Source: Rhizobium leguminosarum (GTDB taxonomy: Bacteria; Pseudomonadota; Alphaproteobacteria; Rhizobiales; Rhizobiaceae). From it: a DNA stretch of 64,000 bases. Position numbers and translations under genes: made by a program. Positions 44,848 to 54,192 of this stretch are shown here, piece by piece (position 1 is the stretch's first letter; each line of letters starts with the position of its first letter). Below the pieces are notes generated by a model. That model ran no database searches. It was not told the DNA's origin and saw nothing but the letters and a program-made list of their open reading frames with translations. The stretch covers positions 186,001-250,000 of the forward strand of contig NZ_MZMU01000002.1 in the NCBI RefSeq assembly GCF_004123835.1. The letters are read 5' to 3'.

Positions 44848-45927
44848 ATGCCAGATGTACTTCACCTCAAGAAATTCCCCATTGCGGCGACAATGGTGGC
44901 CGCAGCGATTGGCGCATTTGTCTTGATGCAGGCAGCTGAGCGCAGGTCGGTCGCCCCGTCTGCGGATACCGGCCGCGCACCTGACGATCATGGCCGCAGC
45001 GCCAGCACGCCCGAGGCTATCCCTTTCAGCGGCCTTCGCGACGTGTTCTGGCGCGTCTTCCACGAGGTCCTCGCCGACCGGGTCACACTGATTGCCGCGG
45101 GTGTGACCTTTTATCTGCTGCTGGCGCTGTTTCCAGCCATGGCGGCTTTGGTGTCACTCTACGGGCTGGTTGCAGATCCGACCACCATATCCGACCATCT
45201 TCGCGAATTGGCTGGCCTCATGCCATCAGGAGCGTTCGATCTTCTTGCCAATCAGATCAAGGAGCTCGTCGATCGGCGCGACGCGACGCTCGGCATTACC
45301 TTCTTCGTCGGCCTCGGCATCGCCCTCTGGAGCACGCATAACGGCACGCTGGCGATCTTCGACGCGATGAACGTCGCCTATGAGGAGGAGGAGAAGCGGG
45401 GGCTTGTCCGGTTGAACCTGATCGGCCTCTGCTTTACGTTGTGCGCGATGCTTTTGACGGTTGTCATGGTGGCACTCGTCGGGGTCATGCCGGTTGTTCT
45501 CTCCTATCTCTGGCTCGATCAGTTCAAGGAGCACATGGCCCTTCTCATGCGATGGCCGGTGCTTCTGCTGGTCGTCGCGGTCGCCGTTACATCGGTCTAC
45601 CGCTTCGGCCCCAGCCGCGAGCCTGCCAAGCTCCGGTGGATGACATGGGGCGCGGTTCTGACCACGATCGCCTGGGCCGCCATGTCCCTCGGCTTCTCCT
45701 TCTATCTGGATCATTTCGCCAATTACAACGCGACATACGGCACGCTCGGCGCGCTGATCGGCTTTCTCATCTGGATCTGGCTTTCCGTCGTCATTCTCAT
45801 CGTCGGAGGAGAACTCAACGCCGAACTGGAGCATCAGACAGCGAAGGACACGACGACGGGAACGCCGCTGCCGATGGGATCACGCGGGGCCCATGTCGCC
45901 GACACTCTGGGCAAGACCATGAGCTGA
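44848..45927 (+). CDS. YihY/BrkB-family inner-membrane protein
   Basis: 359-residue membrane protein from the ATG at 44848 (GGAG nine bases upstream; earlier in-frame starts exist). After an N-terminal span ([20 protein letters not shown]) and a polar linker, the BrkB domain begins with [20 protein letters not shown] and [20 protein letters not shown]; further hydrophobic segments follow, and the conserved [20 protein letters not shown] and [16 protein letters not shown] close the domain. The family was once misnamed ribonuclease BN; its function is unknown, with suggested roles in envelope transport. The extra N-terminal span is unusual for the family. Confidence 0.85.
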   Translation: MPDVLHLKKFPIAATMVAAAIGAFVLMQAAERRSVAPSADTGRAPDDHGRSASTPEAIPFSGLRDVFWRVFHEVLADRVTLIAAGVTFYLLLALFPAMAALVSLYGLVADPTTISDHLRELAGLMPSGAFDLLANQIKELVDRRDATLGITFFVGLGIALWSTHNGTLAIFDAMNVAYEEEEKRGLVRLNLIGLCFTLCAMLLTVVMVALVGVMPVVLSYLWLDQFKEHMALLMRWPVLLLVVAVAVTSVYRFGPSREPAKLRWMTWGAVLTTIAWAAMSLGFSFYLDHFANYNATYGTLGALIGFLIWIWLSVVILIVGGELNAELEHQTAKDTTTGTPLPMGSRGAHVADTLGKTMS

Positions 45928-46000
45928 CCGCGATGATTGCTCCTCTCACATGGTTTTGATGTATTCTGCCATTTCTGCAGTCCCGACACAGGAGACGATG

Positions 46001-47284
46001 ATGACCGCCCCGCATCCTTCCAAAACTCATATCGGCAATCATGCCCTGCATCCCGAAACACAGATGCTGAATTACGGCTACGATCCCGAACTCTCGGAAG
46101 GGGCGGTCAAGCCACCGGTGTTTCTCACCTCCACCTTCGTGTTCAAGACGGCCGAGGATGGCCGCGACTTCTTCGATTACGTGTCGGGCCGCCGCGAGCC
46201 GCCCGAGGGGAAGGGCGCCGGCCTCGTTTATTCACGCTTCAACCATCCGAACAGCGAGATCGTCGAAGACAGGCTCGCCGTCTACGAAGGGACGGAAAGC
46301 GGTGTGCTGTTTTCATCCGGCATGGCAGCGATCGCCACCACTCTGCTCGCCTTCGTCCGGCCGGGGGATGCGATCCTGCATTCGCAGCCGCTCTACGGGG
46401 GAACCGAAACATTGCTGGCAAAGACTTTTCTGAACTTCGGCGTCGCCGCTTTTGGATTTGCCGACGGCGTCAGCGAAGGATCGGTGCAAAAGGCGGCAGA
46501 AGAGGCGATGGCCAAGGGCCGCGTCTCTGTCATCCTGATCGAGACGCCTGCCAATCCGACCAACAGCCTGGTCGATGTCGCAATGATACGACGCGTGGCC
46601 GACATGATTGGAGCAAGACAGGGCCATATGCCGATCATCGTCTGCGACAACACCCTGCTCGGACCGGTCTTCCAGCGGCCGATCGAGCACGGCGCCGATA
46701 TCTCGCTCTATTCGCTGACGAAATATGTCGGTGGTCATTCGGATCTGATCGCCGGCGCCGTTCTCGGTCGCAAGGCGGTGATCAAGCAGATCAAGGCCCT
46801 GCGCGGCGCGATCGGCACCCAGCTCGATCCACATTCCTGCTGGATGCTCGGCCGTTCGCTGGAAACGCTGCAGCTCCGCATGGAACGGGCAAACAGCAAC
46901 GCGCGTGCCGTCGCCGACTATCTGCGCGATCACCCGAAGGTCGAGAAGGTCCACTATCTGCCCTACCACGATCCGGAATCGTCGGCCGGCCGGACCTTCA
47001 TCGCGCAATGCACCGGCGCCGGCTCCACCTTCTCTTTCGACATCCGCGGCGGTCAGCCAGCCTCGTTCAAATTCCTGAACGCGCTGCAGATCTTCAAGCT
47101 CGCGGTCAGCCTCGGCGGCACGGAATCGCTTGCGAGCCATCCTGCCACCATGACGCATTCCGGCGTGCCCGCCGATGTCCGCCAGCGCATCGGCGTTCTG
47201 GAATCGACGATCCGTCTTTCGATCGGCATCGAGCATCCGGATGACCTGATCGCCGACCTGGAACTGGCGCTGCAGGCCGCCTGA
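46001..47284 (+). CDS. cystathionine gamma-synthase-family PLP enzyme
   Basis: Cys/Met-metabolism PLP enzyme of 427 residues from ATG 46001 (AGGAG six bases upstream). Blocks: [18 protein letters not shown] near residue 31, [20 protein letters not shown] near 70, [15 protein letters not shown] near 180, and the PLP lysine in [20 protein letters not shown] near 232. C-terminal [18 protein letters not shown] carries the substrate-binding Arg/Ser region and [13 protein letters not shown]. Family members make cystathionine, homocysteine or degrade methionine; this branch (with the [10 protein letters not shown] loop) is common in rhizobia and not clearly assigned. Monocistronic. Confidence 0.85.
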   Translation: MTAPHPSKTHIGNHALHPETQMLNYGYDPELSEGAVKPPVFLTSTFVFKTAEDGRDFFDYVSGRREPPEGKGAGLVYSRFNHPNSEIVEDRLAVYEGTESGVLFSSGMAAIATTLLAFVRPGDAILHSQPLYGGTETLLAKTFLNFGVAAFGFADGVSEGSVQKAAEEAMAKGRVSVILIETPANPTNSLVDVAMIRRVADMIGARQGHMPIIVCDNTLLGPVFQRPIEHGADISLYSLTKYVGGHSDLIAGAVLGRKAVIKQIKALRGAIGTQLDPHSCWMLGRSLETLQLRMERANSNARAVADYLRDHPKVEKVHYLPYHDPESSAGRTFIAQCTGAGSTFSFDIRGGQPASFKFLNALQIFKLAVSLGGTESLASHPATMTHSGVPADVRQRIGVLESTIRLSIGIEHPDDLIADLELALQAA

Positions 47285-47300
47285 GACACGGCGGGGAAAT

Positions 47301-47325
47301 CGATGCCCGGCGCCGCTGGGCATCG
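47301..47325. terminator. terminator-like hairpin between convergent genes
   Basis: Perfect 8-bp stem CGATGCCC (47301-47308) and GGGCATCG (47318-47325), 9-base loop, in the 50-base gap between the convergent PLP-enzyme and cupin genes. No long T-run on either strand. Confidence 0.5.
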
Positions 47326-47334
47326 AGCATGGCG

Positions 47335-47748
47335 TCACTTGTCGTCGATCGTCAGTTCCGTCTCGTCGGTATCCAGCACGAAGACCGCAAGCAGGCGCGC
47401 CGGCTTGGTGTCGCTGGCGTTTGCGCTGACGCTGTGGTGATCGCCGGGAAATTCGGCGAAGCTTTCTCCGGCCTTATACGTTTTCACCGGGCTGTCGTTC
47501 ACCGCGCTGCGGATCGCCCCTTCGAGAACGGTGGCGTAGATGAAGGCCGAATCCGGATGGGTATGGCCGGGTGACAGGCCGCCGGGCTCATATTCCACCA
47601 TCACAGCCTTCATGCTCTTGCCGGGAACATTGGGAAGCTTCTGGTCGAAAACGACGCTTACCTTCGCTTTCCCACCTCCGGCGTGAGCCTGAGTGCCGGC
47701 GGCAAGGACAACGGCGACGGCCGCTGCTGAGATCATTTTCCTGATCAT
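47335..47748 (-). CDS. exported cupin-domain protein
   Basis: 137 residues from the ATG at 47748 (AGGAGACC upstream). Signal peptide MIRKMISAAAVAVVLAAG, cut after AHA, so periplasmic. Single cupin: first motif GGLSPGHTHPDSAFIYATVL (metal-binding His pair and Glu-equivalent), second motif FAEFPGDHHSVSANASDTKP. Such small exported cupins usually follow redox or quinone-type enzymes and are thought to bind metal. Directly downstream (49-base gap) of the NmrA-like gene, forming a two-gene operon. Confidence 0.82.
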   Translation of the reverse strand: MIRKMISAAAVAVVLAAGTQAHAGGGKAKVSVVFDQKLPNVPGKSMKAVMVEYEPGGLSPGHTHPDSAFIYATVLEGAIRSAVNDSPVKTYKAGESFAEFPGDHHSVSANASDTKPARLLAVFVLDTDETELTIDDK

Positions 47749-47797
47749 GTCTGGTCTCCTCAATTGATAGAATGGGTCGACAGGCGCAGCCTCGCTG

Positions 47798-48562
47798 TCA
47801 GGCGCTCTTTTTCTGCGGTGGCTGACGGCTGAGCCAATCGTCGAAACGGATCCGGCCGAGCCGCGCCTTGGGGCCGGTCACGAGCGAATTGTCCTCGAGT
47901 TCGACCCCGAAATAGCGGGCATGCGGATCAGCGACCACCTGACGCGGATCGTTCGTCGCCTTGAAGAGACGCGTCACGATTTCGGTGAGGCGGATTTTTT
48001 CCGGCCCGCCGATCTCGATCGTGCCGTTGACAGGCGGGGCGAGCGCCACCTCGGCCATGACGTCGGCGACGTCGTCCGAGGCAATCGGCTGCAGATAGGC
48101 CGGCGACAGATGCGCCGTCTGGCCGACCGTGTTCGATTGAGCGATGCCGGCCATGAATTCGTGGAACTGCGTCGAGTGCACGATGGTGTAGGCTATCCCG
48201 GAGCTCTTGATCAGCTCTTCCTGGGCCATCTTGGCGCGCATGTAGCCGCTGCCCTGCAGCCGCTCCATGCCGACGATCGACAGCGCAATATGATGCTTGA
48301 CGCCGGCGGCAGCCCCCGCCTTGAGCAGATTGCGGCCCGAGATCTGGAAGAATTCCAGGACGGCCTTGTCCTCGAACGAGGGCGAGTTTGCGAGATCGAG
48401 CACCACCTCAGCGCCAGCGAGCGCTTCCGCCAGACCCTTGCCGGTGATCGTGTCGACGCCCGAATTCGGCGAAGCCGCCAACACCTCGTGCCCCTTGTTG
48501 CGCAATCTTTCCACGGTCTTCGAGCCGATGAGGCCCGTGCCGCCGATAACGACGATTTTCAT
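47798..48562 (-). CDS. NAD(P)-binding NmrA/atypical-SDR family protein
   Basis: 254 residues. N-terminal Rossmann motif IVVIGGTGLIGSKTVERL (GxxGxxG of atypical SDRs); the middle AGVKHHIALSIVGMERLQGS and YMRAKMAQEELIKSSGIAYT are typical of the NmrA-like/NAD(P)H azoreductase-like group, which lack the classical YxxxK catalytic pair. AAGGAG precedes the ATG. The group senses or reduces quinone-like compounds. Divergent from the AhpD-like gene and upstream of the exported cupin; this trio recurs in bacteria with redox-stress regulators, though none lies nearby here. Confidence 0.82.
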   Translation of the reverse strand: MKIVVIGGTGLIGSKTVERLRNKGHEVLAASPNSGVDTITGKGLAEALAGAEVVLDLANSPSFEDKAVLEFFQISGRNLLKAGAAAGVKHHIALSIVGMERLQGSGYMRAKMAQEELIKSSGIAYTIVHSTQFHEFMAGIAQSNTVGQTAHLSPAYLQPIASDDVADVMAEVALAPPVNGTIEIGGPEKIRLTEIVTRLFKATNDPRQVVADPHARYFGVELEDNSLVTGPKARLGRIRFDDWLSRQPPQKKSA

Positions 48563-48960
48563 GGGTAGTCTCCTTGTCCTTTACGAGGAGTTTCCTCTGT
48601 TGACTTGCCTTTGTTGACTTGAATGCGAGCAAGCGACTGCTCGGCCTGGCGAAACCGCGTCCTTTATGAGCGAAGCGACTTCATCGGGACCCTCGCCGGT
48701 GCGACCGGTGTAACCGATGGGTAGGAGAATGCGCCCGATCGCGCCGCCAAACCATTCTCCCTCGGTCGCTGTCACCCTATGCGAACGCAGTAGGCTAACT
48801 GGCTCTGCGATGAGCCAGTTGGCTGAAATGGAGGAACATCACGTCAACAGGCATCGGCCGAACCTACCGTCAGGGCAGATGACCGACCCAGAAGGCAAGG
48901 CGTATTCACTGGTCTGCAAGCCGGTGACTTCCGCCATCAATCCGCACGATGGAGATAAGA
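48563..48960. other. intergenic region, no supportable gene
   Basis: About 400 bases between the divergent NmrA-like and AhpD-like genes. It contains a tandem TTGACTTG (near 48600 and 48614). A minus-strand open stretch at 48581-48775 (with GEWFGGAIGRILLPIGYTGR) may be a decayed fragment, but it has no ribosome site and no recognised family. Confidence 0.4.
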
Positions 48961-49419
48961 ATGATCAAGCGTCTGAACTTCATGGCCCATAACAACAGCG
49001 GCATCGACGGCCTGGTGGCCGTTGAAGCCTGGATTGCCAGGAGCTTCGATCCGAAGTTGCTCGAACTCGTCAAAGTGCGTGTTTCCCAGATGAACGGATG
49101 CGCTCACTGCCTGCACATGCACCGCCAGGACGCGCTGAAGCTCGGCGAAACGGATGACCGGCTGCTGCTTCTGAACGCGTGGCGGGAGTCGCAGCTCTTC
49201 ACCACACGGGAGCGGGCCGCGCTCGCCTGGGCCGAGGCTCTTACTCAGATCGCGAAAAGCCATGCGCCGGATGATGTTTATGAAGAGGCGCACGCCAGCT
49301 TCTCGGATGACGAGTTCGTGGCCCTTTCGATCGGTATTGCGATGATCAACGCCTGGAACAGGCTGGCGATCGGCTTTCGGCTTCAGCATCCAGCAGATCA
49401 CAAACGCGCCGCCGCCTGA
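48961..49419 (+). CDS. carboxymuconolactone decarboxylase / AhpD-like protein
   Basis: 152 residues from the ATG at 48961 (GGAG six bases upstream). It carries the AhpD redox motif in QMNGCAHCLHMHRQDALK: Cys-x-x-Cys with the following His, preceded by the Glu in LELVKVRVS, so it is probably a peroxidase-type disulphide protein rather than a true ring-opening decarboxylase. TTRERAALAWAEALTQIA completes the CMD fold. Divergent from the NmrA-like gene. Likely role: peroxide or quinone stress. Confidence 0.86.
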   Translation: MIKRLNFMAHNNSGIDGLVAVEAWIARSFDPKLLELVKVRVSQMNGCAHCLHMHRQDALKLGETDDRLLLLNAWRESQLFTTRERAALAWAEALTQIAKSHAPDDVYEEAHASFSDDEFVALSIGIAMINAWNRLAIGFRLQHPADHKRAAA

Positions 49420-49433
49420 CGGCCTTCGCCTGG

Positions 49434-50639
49434 TCAGGAAAGCTGGGTAGCCTCGAACATCGCCGTAAGCCCGATGCCTCCGCCTATGCCGATCATGGCC
49501 AGGCCAGTCGCACTGGGCGCCCAGCTTCCGCGGGTGTTGCGGATCAACTGGCTGTATAGCCGGGTAACAAGGATTGCGCCGGAGGCCCCGAATGGATGGC
49601 CGAGCGCAATTGCTCCACCGTCCTTGTTGATCGCGTCGGCAGGGATAGCGAGCTGATCCAGCGATGCCAGAACCTGGGCCGCGAAAGCCTCGTTGAATTC
49701 GATGGCATCGATGTCTAAGAGAGAGAGCCCTGGCTGACGCTGCAATAGCTTCCTGGTCGAGGCGACCGGGCCGATGCCGAGTAGATTAGGATCCACACCG
49801 GCAGCGGCGCTGTCGATGAAGGCAAGGCCCTTTTCGATGCCGATACTTCTCGCCATTGCGCGGCTCATGACCAGCACCAGGCAAGAGCCGTCGTTCAGCG
49901 GGCAGGCATTGCCGGCTGTCACCGAACCATCGGCCAGGAAGACCGGCCGGAGGTTTGCGAGAGCCTCAAGAGATGTGGACGCGCGTGGGCACTCGTCCCG
50001 TTCTATCAGACCCTGGCCGGTGGAAATTTCGACAGTCTCGGGTCGAAAGATGCCCGCTTCGGCCGCCTGCACAGCGAGCCGGTGGCTGCGCAGGGCGAAT
50101 TCATCCTGTCTCTGCCGCGATATGTCGAACTGCCGCGCGACGTTTTCGGCGGCAATCCCCATTTCCGGGTCGCCGATCGTTTCAGGCGAAAACCGGGCGC
50201 GCCCATAAAAACGCGGCGGCATCCCATGCGCCTTTGGTCTTTCGACGCGCCATGGCGCGGTGCTGACGCTCTCCACACCGCCAGCCAGAAAGCACGCGCC
50301 TGCTTTCGCCTGGATCAGGCGGGCTGCCATGATGATCGCTTCCAGGCCGGAGCCGCATTGCCGATCGATCGAAACACCAGGAACCGCCATGGGAAGACCT
50401 GCGGAAAGCGCCGCCAGCCGCGCGATGTTTCCGCCGCCGCCGGCGGCGTTGCCTACCAGCACGTCGTCTATCGTGTCTGGCGCAATTCCCGTTTCGGAAA
50501 CAATGCGATGAATGATTGGCGCGAGCAGATCTTCCGCCGCCACAGTCGCAAGCGATCCGAAAGCCCGGCCGATCGGCGACCGGTAGGCGGCAACCACGAC
50601 CGGCTGCCAATCCTCGTCAGGCTGATAGGCGTAGGACAC
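49434..50639 (-). CDS. thiolase-family protein lacking the second catalytic cysteine
   Basis: Acetyl-CoA acetyltransferase (thiolase) family, 401 residues from GTG 50639 (GGAG six bases upstream). Nucleophile Cys95 in IDRQCGSGLEA, Asn in EFNEAFAAQ and His348 in GHPFGASGA are present. However, the C-terminal catalytic motif, normally C-I-G-G-G, reads GLAMIGIGGGIGLT: Gly384 replaces the cysteine that acts as general base in both thiolysis and condensation. It may be inactive as a thiolase or perform another acyl-CoA reaction. The gene overlaps the acyl-CoA ligase-like gene by 23 bases and so shares its operon with ligase and thioesterase. Confidence 0.85.
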   Translation of the reverse strand: MSYAYQPDEDWQPVVVAAYRSPIGRAFGSLATVAAEDLLAPIIHRIVSETGIAPDTIDDVLVGNAAGGGGNIARLAALSAGLPMAVPGVSIDRQCGSGLEAIIMAARLIQAKAGACFLAGGVESVSTAPWRVERPKAHGMPPRFYGRARFSPETIGDPEMGIAAENVARQFDISRQRQDEFALRSHRLAVQAAEAGIFRPETVEISTGQGLIERDECPRASTSLEALANLRPVFLADGSVTAGNACPLNDGSCLVLVMSRAMARSIGIEKGLAFIDSAAAGVDPNLLGIGPVASTRKLLQRQPGLSLLDIDAIEFNEAFAAQVLASLDQLAIPADAINKDGGAIALGHPFGASGAILVTRLYSQLIRNTRGSWAPSATGLAMIGIGGGIGLTAMFEATQLS

Positions 50640-52143
50640 GATCGTCTCCAGAAACCACAGATGTCTCCACTTGCCCCCTCGAGATCTTGCCGCTGCTCGT
50701 CATCGGCCAGGACCTTATATGGTAGAATTGCTTGGGGATCTTGTACTTCCCGAGCATCTGTGCGCAATGATCGGCCAGAACTTTTAGGTCCATCGTCTCT
50801 CCCGAGACCACGGCGACGATCCGTTGGCCCAAATAGGCGTCCGGCAGCCCGAAGACAACAGCGTCCTCTACGCCGGGGCAGGCTTTGAGCGCGCTCTCGA
50901 CTTCCGCAGGATAAACGTTGTTGCCGCCTGATATCATCATGCCGCCGGCCCTGCCGATCACCCGCAGCATACCTTTGGCATCGAGTTCGCCGAGATCTCC
51001 AACCGTCGCTCCGGCTTCTGTGACTCGGAACGCCTGACCGTCGTCGCCCCAAAGATATCCATCCGCGATCAGGTCGCTGTCGACGAATATGGTTCCCGGC
51101 ACATCGGTCCCGACATCGTTTTCATCGGGATCGCGAATGGAGATTTCCACGCCGGGATAGGCTTGTCCCACCCGGTCGATCGGAAAATCGATCTCGCCGC
51201 CGACAAGGGTAGAGACCGTCATGAAACCCAACTCGGATGCGCCGTAATATTCCCGGATACGGGCATTCGGAAACAGGCGGCGCATGGACTCGACCCCGTT
51301 CCGGTCAAGCTTTGCGCCGGCGGTCAGAACGTCGCGCAGGGAGGTCAGAGCAGGTTCGCTTGCGCGGGCCCTTGCAATGCCGGCTATATGGGTGGGTACG
51401 GCAACCAGCCGTTCGACTTGCCAGGAGGAGAGTGTGCGTGCCACCGCGCCCGGATCCCATTTCCTGACCGAATGAAAGGTCCCCCCGGCATCGAAAGCTT
51501 CGACCAGTGCATAAAGCGCCAGGCCATGCGCGAGGGCTCCCGGGCACATTGTCGACGGCGCGTCTTCGAGCTCGAAAACGACGCGTCCCCGATCGAGGCT
51601 CCGGCGCCACTGTTCCCGCGAGCGATAATAGGCTTTCGGCTCGGCCGTGGTCCCTGAGGTGAAGCCGATCAGAAAGATCTTGTCCGCATCGAGCGGCAGC
51701 TCGGCTTCCTTTCCCGCTGCGGCAAGATCGAATGCTTCCGCTCCGGCGGCGATAACGGGAATGCCGAATCTCCGGGCAATTTCCGCGCTCGGCCCGGCAT
51801 CGTCGACAATCAGAACGTCAGGCGCCAGGCGCTCGATGATGCGTTCGATCCTCTCCGCCGGCATCATCGGATCGATGACCGCGCAGGCGTTCGGGAAAGC
51901 GGTCGCCGCCGCAAAATACTCGGCAAAGCCGATATGGTTGCCGAGGCTGAGAGCGACAAGCGTCTCCACACCGGGCAGATCGAGCGTGCGGCGGTTCGAG
52001 CGGGGGAGATCTCGGAGAAACCGATAGATTGCCTTGGCGCGCACATAGAGCTCGCCATAGCTGAGCGAACGCCCGTCGATCACCAGCGCCGGCTTGTCCG
52101 GTGTCTCCGTTGCATGTCGAAGAAGCTGCGCATGGATCGGCAT
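50617..52143 (-). CDS. AMP-binding acyl-CoA synthetase/ligase
   Basis: Adenylate-forming ligase of 508 residues (start at 52143). Motifs: P-loop LIGFTSGTTAEPKAYYRS near residue 157, YYGASELGFMTVS near 300, the DLGEL acid motif with VIGRAGGMMISGGNNVYPAE near 400 (domain hinge), and the catalytic Lys in SSGKISRGQVE close to the C-terminus. It would activate a carboxylic acid as its AMP ester and then CoA ester. The N-terminus MPIHAQLLRHATETPDKPAL is the standard start for the family, though its ribosome site is modest. Acid specificity is unknown; the neighbouring thiolase-like and hotdog thioesterase genes imply acyl-CoA chemistry. Confidence 0.86.
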   Translation of the reverse strand: MPIHAQLLRHATETPDKPALVIDGRSLSYGELYVRAKAIYRFLRDLPRSNRRTLDLPGVETLVALSLGNHIGFAEYFAAATAFPNACAVIDPMMPAERIERIIERLAPDVLIVDDAGPSAEIARRFGIPVIAAGAEAFDLAAAGKEAELPLDADKIFLIGFTSGTTAEPKAYYRSREQWRRSLDRGRVVFELEDAPSTMCPGALAHGLALYALVEAFDAGGTFHSVRKWDPGAVARTLSSWQVERLVAVPTHIAGIARARASEPALTSLRDVLTAGAKLDRNGVESMRRLFPNARIREYYGASELGFMTVSTLVGGEIDFPIDRVGQAYPGVEISIRDPDENDVGTDVPGTIFVDSDLIADGYLWGDDGQAFRVTEAGATVGDLGELDAKGMLRVIGRAGGMMISGGNNVYPAEVESALKACPGVEDAVVFGLPDAYLGQRIVAVVSGETMDLKVLADHCAQMLGKYKIPKQFYHIRSWPMTSSGKISRGQVETSVVSGDDRVLRLSA

Positions 52144-52172
52144 GGACACCCGCTGGTTTGAATGATCGGTCG

Positions 52173-52589
52173 TCAGCCTGGAGACAGAGCGGCTCTGGTC
52201 GCTTCCGGAATCGGTGTCGGGCGGTTGTCGGAGAGGCCGACGCAAACCCAGACGAAATGCGCCGATGCGCAATGAGCGCCATCGCGTTGGCGAAAGAGTT
52301 CTATGGCAAAGGACAGGCTCGTGCGCCCGATTTTCTCCACGTCCACCTTTGCCTCGACAACATCGTCAAGGTCGATCGGGCTGTGAAAGGTGATCTCCGC
52401 CTTCTTCACGTGATAGGCGACGCCGGAGGAGGTGTGACGGAAATGGCTGAGAATTTGCCGTTGCCGCAGGAACTCGACGACCGCATCCTCGCAATAATCG
52501 AGATAACGGGAGTTGTGGACGTGACCATAGATGTCGATGTCTCGCATCGAGACCCGGAACGATGCTAAAGGCCTGTCGTCAACGCTCAT
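52173..52589 (-). CDS. 4HBT-type acyl-CoA thioesterase
   Basis: Hotdog-fold thioesterase, 138 residues from the ATG at 52589. The active-site signature RDIDIYGHVHNSRYLDYCED (Asp, Gly-His, Asn) is that of 4-hydroxybenzoyl-CoA-type thioesterases, with AEITFHSPIDLDDVV later. 29 bases upstream of the ligase start, so it begins the thioesterase-ligase-thiolase operon. Its substrate is presumably the same acyl-CoA. Divergent from the MDR gene with a 53-base spacer. Confidence 0.85.
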   Translation of the reverse strand: MSVDDRPLASFRVSMRDIDIYGHVHNSRYLDYCEDAVVEFLRQRQILSHFRHTSSGVAYHVKKAEITFHSPIDLDDVVEAKVDVEKIGRTSLSFAIELFRQRDGAHCASAHFVWVCVGLSDNRPTPIPEATRAALSPG

Positions 52590-52642
52590 TCGATCACCGA
52601 AAATTCGACGGGGTGATCTAACCGCAGTGTGTGGGGGATGCA

Positions 52643-53617
52643 ATGCAATATCAGGCGGTCGTGCGAAAATTCGGACCAGCCCAGGACGTCGTCGAGCTCG
52701 AGCAGGCTGCGCTGCCGCCGCTGCGGCGCGACGAGGTGAGGGTGCGCCTGCTGGCGCGGGCGATCAATCCGTCCGATATCATCACCATATCAGGAGCCTA
52801 TAGCGGACGCACGACATTGCCCTTCATTCCCGGCTTCGAAGCGTTCGGCGTGGTCGAACAGTGCGGTGAAGAGGTTCATGGGCTTTCCCCCGGGGCACGC
52901 GTGCTGCCGGTGCGCAGCGCCGGTGGCTGGCAGGAATTCAAGGATACCGATCCCGGCTGGTGCCTGCGTGTTCCTGACGAGCTCACCGACTTCGAGGCTG
53001 CGACGAGCTACGTCAATCCGATGACGGCCTGGTTGATGCTGCATGCCAAGATCGGGTTGAGGCCGGGCATGCGCATCGCCATCAATGCCGCCGCCTCGTC
53101 GATCGGCGCCATATTGATCGGTCTCGCCAATGCCGCAGGCGTGGAGCCGGTCGCCATCGTCCGCAGCGAGGGATCGCTCGAGCGCCTGCGTGGCCGGGTC
53201 GAGGCTGTCATCATCGATAGGGAAGAAAGCGAAAACGATCTGGCCGCCGGGCTCGCCGGCCGGCATGGGCTCGACGCCGTGCTCGATTGCGTTGGAGGAG
53301 CACGCGCAGCAGTCCTCGCCGGTGCGCTGCGGCCGGGCGGACGCTTCGTGCATTACGGTCTGCTCTCGGGGCAGAGCATCCCGAATTCATTCTGGGCGTC
53401 CCATCCCAATATCGCCTTTTCCTATTTTCACCTCCGGGAATGGGTCCATTCCGAAGCGATGGGCGACGTCCAGCACGCCTATTCCGAGGTCGCGGCGCAC
53501 ATCGTTTCGAAGGTCATCGAGACCGAGATACGGGAGGTGTTTCCTTTAGAAAATGTCCGGCAAGCCCTGCAGTCCGCGCTTCCCTTCCGAACGGGTGGCA
53601 AGGTTCTGCTCGCCTGA
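52643..53617 (+). CDS. medium-chain NADPH:quinone oxidoreductase / enoyl reductase-like
   Basis: Zinc-free MDR protein, 324 residues from ATG 52643 (GTG at 52631 also possible). MDR start MQYQAVVRKFGPAQDVVELE, AINPSDIITISGAYSGRTTL near residue 45, PGFEAFGVVEQ near 65, cofactor motif AINAAASSIGAILIGLANAA near 140, DCVGG near 215. The NPSDI and PGFE-type elements fit the mitochondrial enoyl-thioester reductase/quinone reductase branch, matching the acyl-CoA theme of the divergent operon. It converges with the response-regulator gene. Confidence 0.83.
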   Translation: MQYQAVVRKFGPAQDVVELEQAALPPLRRDEVRVRLLARAINPSDIITISGAYSGRTTLPFIPGFEAFGVVEQCGEEVHGLSPGARVLPVRSAGGWQEFKDTDPGWCLRVPDELTDFEAATSYVNPMTAWLMLHAKIGLRPGMRIAINAAASSIGAILIGLANAAGVEPVAIVRSEGSLERLRGRVEAVIIDREESENDLAAGLAGRHGLDAVLDCVGGARAAVLAGALRPGGRFVHYGLLSGQSIPNSFWASHPNIAFSYFHLREWVHSEAMGDVQHAYSEVAAHIVSKVIETEIREVFPLENVRQALQSALPFRTGGKVLLA

Positions 53618-53659
53618 CGAACACAGGTCATCGGCACTGCATGTCAATGACCCGCGCCA

Positions 53660-54127
53660 TCAATCAATCCGGGGACGCTCCGATTTCGGCGTTGCCAGCC
53701 CGTGTTTGGCAAGCTCCAGGGTCAGGATACGGGTTTCGAGAAGGTTGAAGATGCGCAGGATGGCTTCGATCGCATCGAACGGCTTCGTCAGAAAATCCTT
53801 CGCGCCGAGAGAAAGCGCCCGCCGGCGCGTCGGCAATGTTGCATCGGCGGTCAGAACCAGGATCGGCAGATAGCTGTTGTCAGGAATGAGCCTTGCGAAG
53901 GTCTCCAGCAAAGCGAAGCCATCGAGATCGGGCATCATCAGGTCGAGAAGAACGAGATCCACCGGATGTTCGCGGAAGAGCCGCAACGCCTCGCGTGGCT
54001 CGGTGGTACTGATGAGTTCCTTGAAGCCTTCGCGTTTGAGAATGCGCTCCAGCAGCGACACATTTGCAGGCTCGTCATCGACGATGAGGATCGTCGATCG
54101 TCGCACGATATCGGTGGGGTCTGTCAT
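53660..54127 (-). CDS. stand-alone response regulator receiver
   Basis: 155 residues: a CheY-like receiver with acidic pair DD in ILIVDDEPANVSLLERIL, phosphoryl Asp at about 62 in LVLLDLMMPDLDGF, Thr/Ala in LVLTADATL and Lys in KDFLTKPFDAIEA. The C-terminal ~30 residues (NLLETRILTLELAKHGLATP) are a helical tail, with no DNA-binding output. It lies 65 bases after the CHASE3 histidine kinase on the same strand and is its likely partner, acting by protein-protein contact or in a phosphorelay. Confidence 0.87.
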   Translation of the reverse strand: MTDPTDIVRRSTILIVDDEPANVSLLERILKREGFKELISTTEPREALRLFREHPVDLVLLDLMMPDLDGFALLETFARLIPDNSYLPILVLTADATLPTRRRALSLGAKDFLTKPFDAIEAILRIFNLLETRILTLELAKHGLATPKSERPRID

Positions 54128-54192
54128 GGGCCAAACATTTCGTCAAAGGCGTGGGAGGATATCAAGCGCGCAATCAATCATAGGCGACGTCT

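Noticed and set aside
45928..46000. SAM riboswitch upstream of the cystathionine gamma-synthase-family gene
   Set aside because: The gap is only about 70 bases and shows no SAM-II-like pseudoknot sequence.
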